Shown: one piece after another, positions 45,772 to 51,536 of the stretch
Numbering within the stretch: position 1 is the stretch's first letter
How the letters are laid out: each line of letters opens with the position of its first letter
NCBI GenBank assembly: GCA_964604825.1
Contig: CAZSAL010000016.1
Coordinates: 1-51,536 of the forward strand
Source: CAZSAL01 sp964604825
Lineage (GTDB): Bacteria; Elusimicrobiota; Elusimicrobia; 2-01-FULL-59-12
Length of the DNA stretch: 51,536 nucleotides
Direction of reading: 5' to 3'
The notes under the pieces: model-generated
Seen by the model: the letters and a program-made list of their open reading frames with translations, nothing else
Told to the model about the DNA's origin: nothing
Database searches by the model: none
Translations under genes and position numbers: made by a program

Positions 45772-47420
45772 GGCTGATTCCCGCCGAAGTCCAAATCTGA
45801 ATCATATACTTCTCGAGAAATCTCAGAAACCTCTGGATCATCAGTTACCAGCGGTCTGGACTCGGGTGTTTCAGGTATTTCTGAGGTTTGTTTCAGCCCA
45901 TATGAGTCCATGTATTTACGAATTTTGGACTTGTCGTAAGCAATGCAAGAAGCTCCGTTACCTGTTTTGGCTTTTTCAAATCCCAGAGCTTTGAGTTTTC
46001 TGCCAATTCGTTGAGGGGTAAATTTGAATCGGTCGTTTTGCCCTTCGTTGATCGCGTCAGTGATTTCCTTCACCGCCAGAAAGCCGCCCATGACGCGATT
46101 GCATAAATCGTCTATGACTTGAATAAGCCTTGCTTCCAGCGTCTCCGATTTCTCTAACTTTCGGGCTCCTGCCAGTTCGCTCACCAGTTTCATGAACTCA
46201 CCGAACCGCTCGGGACATGCTAAGTGGATCATTTGGGCTAGGGGCCTTAGAATGTCACCAAGCCTGCCGTTGGCGGGTTTCTCCATCTCTGGCAGCAAGT
46301 CATCATAATGCCGGAATCGAAAAGCTACCAATCTCTCTTTAAGAGACAGTGCCTTTTGAGGAGTTACATTATCCTCAAACTGCCGAGATGTATCCGGCAT
46401 GGTGATCGGAATAACCCGCGTTTCAAGAATATGGTTGATGTCTTCATTTGTAGCGATGATGGTAGGGCCAAAGCTTTTGAAATACTTTCCCCACTGGAAA
46501 GGCCCGGCGGTAGGATCAAGGACGCGGGGCACTTTTGTTCCTCGCTCAAACCGGGTGAGAATAATGTCTTCAGTTCCGGTGCTTTCCGCCTTTTTCCAAA
46601 TGTCCATTACGTCGAAAAACAAAGAGGCGTTGCAATCGCTGGAGATGCGTACGATATAGGCTTCGCGCAAACTCTCTACATGAAGGCCCCGGTAAGCGAC
46701 ATAAATGATGCCTTTCCCTGTCCGCGATTTTCCACGCTCCGGCACGGCATAAAAGCACAGCATCGGTGAATATTCGAATTTTTCCATCAGATAGGTGTGG
46801 AGATCGAAGGCCGCTAAAAGCAGATAGTGGCGTTCGGTCGGTAGTTCCGATATTGCCCTATGGTAGCGGAGAAGGTCCTCGAATAACTGGCGGTCTACTT
46901 CGGCAGCATTGGCTTGCAGTTCAAGATGACTCAGAACTTCTTTGGCTCTCGGTAACAGCCAAGGTATTTGATCCATATGGGGAGGAATAAACCGCTTCCC
47001 GTTCCGGTCGGCTTGCTTGACGACTTCAGGGCGGCCTTCATTGTTCCTGATAAAGAAAGCACATTTACCGTCTTGTTCTACAAGATCAATCAGGCCATCG
47101 AAATCAGCGGACAATTCAGGCTGCACAGCCACCGCTATGGGAGAGGGAGCTAATGCCTTCAACCGTTTACTAAGTGCCTTCTGATTCTTAAAAATGCCGT
47201 TAGCGAGCAAGTCCTTCTCACATAGGCGGCGCTTTTCATCCGGCAGCTTGCTCACGTCGGAAAGCAAATCTGTCAGGCATCTTGGGTCTAAGTCCTTACC
47301 GTTCGTTGCCCATTTTGTGCAAAGATCACGCACCTTCTGGACTGTACCGTTTTCAAATTCACTCTGGCGAAAGGCGGCTAATAATTCCGCTTCTTGGCTT
47401 GGCGTTAGTCGGTCGCTCAT
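45768..47420 (-). CDS. Mobile-element replication ATPase (primase/helicase-like)
   Basis: A 550-residue protein whose central part is an AAA-type ATPase like those in primase-helicase proteins of phages and integrative elements. The phosphate loop reads ERGKSRTGKG, matching GxxxxGK but with Gly in place of the usual Ser/Thr; hydrophobic-acid strand SLFFDVMDIW follows, and GPTIIATNED resembles a sensor motif. Residues 1-90 contain helices and a CEKD/NGIF segment without a known fold, and the C-terminus (about 430-510) looks like a winged helix (FKFTPQRIGRKLKALGF). No primase active-site motif is evident. It overlaps the genes on each side by four bases. Confidence 0.72.
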   Translation of the reverse strand: MSDRLTPSQEAELLAAFRQSEFENGTVQKVRDLCTKWATNGKDLDPRCLTDLLSDVSKLPDEKRRLCEKDLLANGIFKNQKALSKRLKALAPSPIAVAVQPELSADFDGLIDLVEQDGKCAFFIRNNEGRPEVVKQADRNGKRFIPPHMDQIPWLLPRAKEVLSHLELQANAAEVDRQLFEDLLRYHRAISELPTERHYLLLAAFDLHTYLMEKFEYSPMLCFYAVPERGKSRTGKGIIYVAYRGLHVESLREAYIVRISSDCNASLFFDVMDIWKKAESTGTEDIILTRFERGTKVPRVLDPTAGPFQWGKYFKSFGPTIIATNEDINHILETRVIPITMPDTSRQFEDNVTPQKALSLKERLVAFRFRHYDDLLPEMEKPANGRLGDILRPLAQMIHLACPERFGEFMKLVSELAGARKLEKSETLEARLIQVIDDLCNRVMGGFLAVKEITDAINEGQNDRFKFTPQRIGRKLKALGFEKAKTGNGASCIAYDKSKIRKYMDSYGLKQTSEIPETPESRPLVTDDPEVSEISREVYDSDLDFGGNQP

Positions 47421-47677
47421 ATAGCTTTCCCCCGCCTCTCTGTTTGAAAAACAAGGTCTTTCGCCCTTCGGAGGCTGTCTGCAAAAAGCCGGGCGTTAAC
47501 TGTAGCTTGGCCAGAGAAGAACTCAGCCATTAAGGTTTCGCAGCGGCTCTTAGGTGAAAAAACAAAATAGAAAGTCCGGGGGTCGCGGGGTTCGAGGGAT
47601 TTAAAAGACACGTCGGGTTGACATAATAAGAAGGCCGCATGGCTCAAATCTGAATCTCGATAAAGTGAGTTTTTCAT
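47417..47677 (-). CDS. DUF5659-like small protein
   Basis: An 86-residue protein with the pattern YRDSDLSHAAFLLC, PRTFYFVF, then VNARLFADSLRRAKDLVFQ. This matches DUF5659-type proteins I know from integrative elements, where they sit just before the replication protein. ATG 47677; the 3' end overlaps the ATPase start by four bases. Role unknown. Confidence 0.7.
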   Translation of the reverse strand: MKNSLYRDSDLSHAAFLLCQPDVSFKSLEPRDPRTFYFVFSPKSRCETLMAEFFSGQATVNARLFADSLRRAKDLVFQTERRGKAI

Positions 47678-47848
47678 TGGTTTAAATCTCCTTTGCGCTA
47701 CATGGATATTTAAATGCCGAATGGCGGGGAGGACAAGAAAAGAAACGGGAATTTTATAATCGTCGACGGTAAAAAAGTGATGAGATGACTGGAAATAAGG
47801 GGGAGGGGATTTTACTCTAATTTGTGAAAATAAATTGAGTAATGAGTA

Positions 47849-48514
47849 TTACCGGACAGTGGAATTGATGCTTGCGATTTTTCGGACGGTGCTATCTTTT
47901 AACGCTCTCTTTGCGTCTTCTGGGGTATAAAAATAGTCTTGCTTTACCAGCTCCGAACGCGTCATTCCACACGCTTCTTGGGAGGTATATTTTTGTTTCC
48001 GAAATTTCTGATAATTTTCACTGATAAAACGATTTCGCTTGCTGATATCGTTAGAAAAATGCGGGCCTCGTTTCTCGCCAGCTTTGTTAATGTATTTATC
48101 GGCAGCTACTGCACGAATCTTTCCTAATCTGTCTTTTTCGAGAGCTACTAAACGCCTTGTTGCCTCAAGAATATCTTTGAATTGCTTGTACATTTTTGTG
48201 CGCCCCATTAGTGGCATGGTGATGGTTACGCAAAGTTTCGGGCGCAAATGTTTTGCCGCTAATTCTGGGGTTGAGCGTACAGCCGCCTCAGGCATTCTTC
48301 CAAGACATAATTCTTTTGGGAGTAGTTCAAACGTTGTTCCGTCGACACAGAAACGACCCCCTTGAGGCTCATTTATTACCGTTGTTATATCGTCGACTTT
48401 AAATGATGTATGCGGTTTAAGGTCGAACCCCTGAAAATCACGAATAATAACCGAATCTTTCCCCCACGTAAGCTCCATAGGGTTCTGTTTATGCGTTTTC
48501 CTTTTTTTCATCAT
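47849..48514 (-). CDS. Hypothetical protein of the integrative element
   Basis: A 221-residue protein with no family I can name. It is basic at the start (MMKKRKTHKQNP), then beta-rich (VIIRDFQGFDLKPHTSFKVD), then helical and Lys/Arg-rich (residues about 110-220). The last 60 residues resemble a DNA-binding helical region. It is separated from the DUF5659-like gene by about 170 bases, of which the middle is AT-rich and may hold a promoter. Base composition is lower in GC than the metabolic genes on the left. Confidence 0.6.
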   Translation of the reverse strand: MMKKRKTHKQNPMELTWGKDSVIIRDFQGFDLKPHTSFKVDDITTVINEPQGGRFCVDGTTFELLPKELCLGRMPEAAVRSTPELAAKHLRPKLCVTITMPLMGRTKMYKQFKDILEATRRLVALEKDRLGKIRAVAADKYINKAGEKRGPHFSNDISKRNRFISENYQKFRKQKYTSQEACGMTRSELVKQDYFYTPEDAKRALKDSTVRKIASINSTVR

Positions 48515-48555
48515 CTTAATCTCAATCTCTAAGTCTAAGAAGATCTAAGCTGTTT

Positions 48556-49017
48556 TCAATGTCGTTGTCGGCCCCCATAGATTTCCGGTCGGTGAGCTTT
48601 CAAGAAAAAACTACGTGCTTTATCTCCACGGGGTGTAAGAGCCTCAGCGTACATTCTGCTTTCGATCTCATCTATCTTGCAGTTTATGATTTCCGCTACC
48701 CGCTCCCGGAACCGAATATCTAGGGCCAAATGATTTTTTAGCGTCCAACGACTTATCCCTACCGCCGCACAAGCTTTTGTATAGTTGGGCCAGAACTTTT
48801 CCAATACAGGTAGTATGGCTTTTTTCTTCTCAATAGTGAATGCTAATGGACGGCCTCGCTGATTATTGCGTTGTTCAAGAAACCCAGTTGCCTCATCGAC
48901 GATAAAGCGGGAAATGGAGATGTTACCCGATATGCGGGGAACGAGTAAGGATTCCCTCTTATGGGAAAGAGTGAACAAATACGACTCCCCTACCCCGTTG
49001 GCTTCATTAAATTCCAC
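48556..49017 (-). CDS. Terminase-small-subunit-like helix-turn-helix protein
   Basis: A 153-residue protein. The middle part, AILPVLEKFWPNYTKACAAV followed by GISRWTLKNHLALD, is a helix-turn-helix with the pattern of phage terminase small subunits. The end (INCKIDEIESRMYAEALT, KARSFFLKAHRPEIYG) matches the C-terminal part of the same group. No large terminase subunit is present, so it may be a regulator rather than a packaging protein. It lies 42 bases upstream of the hypothetical gene at 47849. Confidence 0.68.
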   Translation of the reverse strand: MEFNEANGVGESYLFTLSHKRESLLVPRISGNISISRFIVDEATGFLEQRNNQRGRPLAFTIEKKKAILPVLEKFWPNYTKACAAVGISRWTLKNHLALDIRFRERVAEIINCKIDEIESRMYAEALTPRGDKARSFFLKAHRPEIYGGRQRH

Positions 49018-49117
49018 GTATTACCATCCTAACCCGCTTATGTTATTAACTCAACCTTTCAGCGAAACGCTTTAAGCACTGCCCGCACACAAATTCCACT
49101 CAAACATCTTAAGGTAT

Positions 49118-49134
49118 AAGCCAAACTTTGGCTT
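49118..49134. other. Small hairpin
   Basis: aagccaaactttggctt is a near-perfect 17-base palindrome (aagccaaa/tttggctt with shared central base) in the gap between two genes on the same strand. It is followed by a G-rich stretch, not a T-run. Confidence 0.4.
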
Positions 49135-49152
49135 CGGGGGCGAAGGGCGGCG

Positions 49153-49341
49153 TTACCCCTCATCTCTGAGTCCGACATATTTCTCTAGAATTCGCCGGAC
49201 CGTCACTTGCAGTGAGCGTTCTTCCGCGTCGGCCAGCTTAGAAAGCTTGCCGTGTAGTTCTGGTGAGACATGGATTAGCAGGGGCTTTGTTAGTCCCAGC
49301 TTCTTGTAGTAAACATCTCCGCGTCGCTTTGGTTTCTTCAT
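49153..49341 (-). CDS. Ribbon-helix-helix protein
   Basis: A 62-residue protein with strand KPLLIHVSPELHGKLSKLAD followed by helices ending VTVRRILEKYVG, the arrangement of ribbon-helix-helix (CopG/Arc-type) regulators. It starts at 49341 and is divergent from the resolvase gene; the 92-base gap carries a promoter and GTAC-containing words that such a dimer could bind. Confidence 0.72.
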   Translation of the reverse strand: MKKPKRRGDVYYKKLGLTKPLLIHVSPELHGKLSKLADAEERSLQVTVRRILEKYVGLRDEG

Positions 49342-49367
49342 GGTGGTTACAGTGTACCACGAAGTGC

Positions 49368-49397
49368 TTGCATATACAAGTACACTAGTGCTATACT
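49368..49397 (+). promoter_or_regulatory. Promoter of the serine resolvase gene with overlapping operator-like words
   Basis: TTGCAT (49368-49373) and TATACT (49392-49397) are separated by 18 bases. The spacer and flank hold gtgtaccac, agtacactagtg and the palindrome cactagtg, so a dimeric regulator (possibly the divergent ribbon-helix-helix protein) could bind over the promoter. The resolvase start lies 36 bases downstream with gagagg before it. Confidence 0.65.
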
Positions 49398-49433
49398 AGC
49401 TACGCAATAAATAGAGATTGAGAGGATGTAAAT

Positions 49434-50060
49434 ATGGAAATTAAAAAAGCTGCCGTATATGCCCGCGTTAGTACCAACCAGCAGGACACCCAAAACCAAT
49501 TAATTGAATTACGTCGCTATTGTCAGGCCAGAGGATGGGAGGCCGTCGAGTTTATTGACAACGGATTCAGCGGGGCACTAACGGAAGATAAACGCCCGGC
49601 GCTCAAGGCTATGATGGACGCCGCCCGGAAGCGTCAGGTGGACACTGTGATTGTCTGGGACTTCTCACGGTTTGCCCGATCCATGCGCCAGCTTGTGGAA
49701 GCCTTGGACCTCTTTCGCGCATGGGGGGTATCGTTTATATCTCTCAGGGAAGGAATCGACACCTCGACCGCCAACGGACGGCTGGTCTTTGGAATATTTG
49801 CCAGCCTTGCAGAGTTTGAGCGGGAGTTGATCCGGGAAAGGGTAAACCTTGGACTCAAGAGGGCGCGGGCTCAGGGAAAGCAGTTAGGCCGTCCAAGGGC
49901 TTCCGTAAACGCTGTCAGCGTGCGCCAGATGCGATTAGAGGGCCGATCTGTTCGGGAAATAGCATCAGCCCTATCCGTGGGGAAATCTACAGTAGCGCGT
50001 TTATTAGCAATGTCCCAAAAAGGTAATCAGAAAGTTGCAGTCGTCACCGTCGGAGCGTAA
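49434..50060 (+). CDS. Serine recombinase (resolvase/invertase family)
   Basis: A 208-residue small serine recombinase. The catalytic serine is Ser13 in YARVSTNQQDTQNQ; the R-rich WDFSRFARSMRQLVE and EFERELIRERVNLGLKRA helices (dimer and DNA contact) and the C-terminal helix-turn-helix (RSVREIASALSVGKSTVARL) are intact. Such enzymes invert or resolve DNA between two short crossover sites. It lies alone on the plus strand within the element, with its own promoter. It may not belong to the same functional unit as the tyrosine integrase. Confidence 0.92.
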   Translation: MEIKKAAVYARVSTNQQDTQNQLIELRRYCQARGWEAVEFIDNGFSGALTEDKRPALKAMMDAARKRQVDTVIVWDFSRFARSMRQLVEALDLFRAWGVSFISLREGIDTSTANGRLVFGIFASLAEFERELIRERVNLGLKRARAQGKQLGRPRASVNAVSVRQMRLEGRSVREIASALSVGKSTVARLLAMSQKGNQKVAVVTVGA

Positions 50061-50132
50061 AGCCGGAAAGCATTGTCCCGAAAACGGATGTTTTAGAATC
50101 AAATGAAAATGGACTTTTTCTGCCCTGTACTA

Positions 50133-50867
50133 CTACTGTCGGAGCCACTGAGTAAATTCTGCAAGTGCCGTCTTTTTCTCTGCCTTGGAATAATCCAATA
50201 TCATTTTGGACTTGTTCGCATACCGCGAATGAATGACCTTGGCGTACTCATCGGAGAGACCCGAAGATAGCTCGTCTGCAATCTTGGCACCATCAACACC
50301 GTTTGGCAATGCAGAAAAGTCGATATAGACCGTGTCGTTCTTTTCTTTCCGAGCTTGAATAACTTTTATGTAATCGTCCGTTATTGGAATCATTGCCATT
50401 CCCTGAAGCATCTGATGTCCATTTTCGCCAACTGACGCAAGATTACGATTCTTTGCCTCCTTTTCCATTTTGATTATGTGAGCTTTTAACTGATTAATAT
50501 CCTCATCTTTTTTGGCCAATAATTCCTTGGCGTTCCTCACCGTTATAATTTCAAATTTATCTCGTTCAGATGGGGGAATATCGTCTTCAACTTTATCTCC
50601 AGTGCATTCTTTAACATACATCGACCCCAGTTTGCCATTAGCCATAATCACGGATTGCGGATCGTTGTTTTCATCTAAAATTCGCATCCAATGACACCCT
50701 TCTCCTGCGGCATTTATGACAACTGGCTGCGAGTTCAACTCCGTGATGAAATTTTGCATTTCAAGTGCATCTGCTTGACGTGATAATTGGTAATCCCTAT
50801 ACCAATTATCATTTGCCCGCGCTACTGCAACACACCCAACGAAGAGAATCAGGGAAAATATTTTCAT
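50133..50867 (-). CDS. Uncharacterised secreted protein
   Basis: A 244-residue protein with signal peptide MKIFSLILFVGCVAVARA and no family I recognise. It has a coiled-coil-like stretch (KELLAKKDEDINQLKAHIIKM) in the middle and two cysteines. DNA is AT-rich compared with the left half of the window. The ATG at 50867 is preceded by a purine-rich gaggtaagac, a reasonable ribosome-binding site. Role unknown; could be cargo of the integrative element. Confidence 0.65.
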   Translation of the reverse strand: MKIFSLILFVGCVAVARANDNWYRDYQLSRQADALEMQNFITELNSQPVVINAAGEGCHWMRILDENNDPQSVIMANGKLGSMYVKECTGDKVEDDIPPSERDKFEIITVRNAKELLAKKDEDINQLKAHIIKMEKEAKNRNLASVGENGHQMLQGMAMIPITDDYIKVIQARKEKNDTVYIDFSALPNGVDGAKIADELSSGLSDEYAKVIHSRYANKSKMILDYSKAEKKTALAEFTQWLRQ

Positions 50868-50929
50868 GGTCTTACCTCCATGGATTTAACTCCTCAATAA
50901 AAAAGGGAAACTTATCGAAATCTGGCAAA

Positions 50930-51286
50930 TTATGGGTTGGATTTGTCGTCTGTAGAATAACTTTGCTCCTTCTTTCTTTTCCATCTGTGTGCTATCAGTA
51001 TTGCCAGTGCGCCGAAAGCGAAAAAAAAGCGCGGATACCAATAAATCAGTACGGCCAATGGAATAGTGCCAATACACAGCATGAAAAATTCAGAGAAATC
51101 GACTTTTCGGTTGTCATGCCAATCAATTCGGAGAAAACAGTACGACAGAATAAGACCGAATACGCCAACGCAATGAGGTAGATGCGCAAATGGATCGTGT
51201 CCAGTAGACGAAAAATCATCTGGTATCAAGGCCGCCGTTGATACCACTAGAAGAATAAAAAGCAGTGTTTTAATTTTCTCCCACAT
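50930..51286 (-). CDS. Small membrane protein, unknown function
   Basis: A 118-residue protein with three hydrophobic stretches (IKTLLFILLVVSTAALI, GVFGLILSYCFL, and IPLAVLIYWYPRFFFAFGALA) and a basic C-terminal tail (HRWKRKKEQ). ATG 51286 was chosen because hydrophobic sequence begins there; the frame is open to 51391 but that stretch is unlike a signal or anchor. No family recognised. It lies 62 bases upstream of the secreted-protein gene on the same strand. Confidence 0.55.
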   Translation of the reverse strand: MWEKIKTLLFILLVVSTAALIPDDFSSTGHDPFAHLPHCVGVFGLILSYCFLRIDWHDNRKVDFSEFFMLCIGTIPLAVLIYWYPRFFFAFGALAILIAHRWKRKKEQSYSTDDKSNP

Positions 51287-51391
51287 AAAAAAGGGGCACG
51301 TATCAGAATCCGAGCTATTGCTGTAACCCGGCCACGACCGCCGCCCCCAGCCCTTTCGGGCCATGTGAGCGACTTCGGACTCGGTCAGCAA

Positions 51392-51536
51392 TATGCCCCA
51401 AGCATATGCTTGGAAGCTTACCCGGCTCTTACGCCGGGTCCCGGTGAAGTCTAATGCTGGCAGAACAACGCCAACAGATATTCTGTTACCGCCGTTCTGT
51501 AGTTCCCCAGATATCGCCGGTGTTGTAGTCCCACCC
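51392..51536. other. Gene-free right edge with inverted repeats
   Basis: Contains the hairpin acccggctcttacgccgggt (51420-51439) and an imperfect hairpin cagaacaacg...cgttctg (51461-51498). I looked for integron attC or a tRNA and saw neither convincingly. The stretch ends at the window edge. Confidence 0.35.

Noticed and set aside
51420..51499. Integron attC or tRNA at the right edge
   Set aside because: The hairpins lack the paired RYYYAAC/GTTRRRY core boxes, and no cloverleaf can be drawn.

Overview
The window looks like a stretch of a Gram-negative (diderm) bacterial chromosome, probably from an uncultured lineage. Pal, CpoB, TolB and a TolC-type protein imply an outer membrane. A complete diaminopimelate-aminotransferase (DapL) lysine route, densely overlapping metabolic genes, very large signal-peptide proteins and many short palindromic repeats would fit Omnitrophota or a neighbouring phylum. 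That assignment is inference from gene content, not from a marker-gene comparison.

Layout. 0.1-9.9 kb: rsmD, argB, argD, (promoter) argG, argH, then a TolC-like protein, a patatin phospholipase, a TPR protein and lysA, mostly overlapping by 4-8 bases. 9.9-18.5 kb: dapF, dapA, dapB, dapL (with lysA, the lysine pathway from aspartate semialdehyde), then folK, panB, an alpha/beta hydrolase, panC and nadB (folate, pantothenate and NAD). 18.5-27 kb: a secreted protein, uvrA, a DoxX protein, pal-cpoB-tolB, argF and a gamma-class carbonic anhydrase. 27.1-35 kb: two unusual exported multidomain proteins (a methyltransferase/M50-like fusion and a 1582-residue protein with two HExxH...E peptidase domains and a 464-bp internal duplication) flanking a BrnT/BrnA toxin-antitoxin pair. 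35-39.7 kb: an endonuclease III-like glycosylase, cutA, a DUF4321 protein, maf, a PLP aminotransferase, a hemerythrin protein and tRNA-Lys.

40.2-51.5 kb is accessory DNA tied to tRNA-Glu. A 43-bp copy of the 5' half of tRNA-Glu (40262) and the intact tRNA-Glu (44132) bracket a 3.8-kb segment carrying a helicase-associated-domain protein and a DUF4143 ATPase. Right of the intact tRNA lies an integrative element: tyrosine integrase (its C-terminus is read from the antisense strand of the tRNA), excisionase-like protein, zinc-finger protein, AAA replication ATPase, DUF5659-like protein, two hypothetical/terminase-small-like proteins, a ribbon-helix-helix protein and a serine resolvase.

The most striking theme is the repeats. 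At least six kinds of palindromic element are scattered through the window. They sit between genes but also in frame inside genes: in uvrA, in nadB, at four places in one endonuclease gene, in the signal peptide of cpoB, and at the start codons of folK, panB and probably tolB. This resembles the Rickettsia palindromic elements, but with several unrelated families at once.
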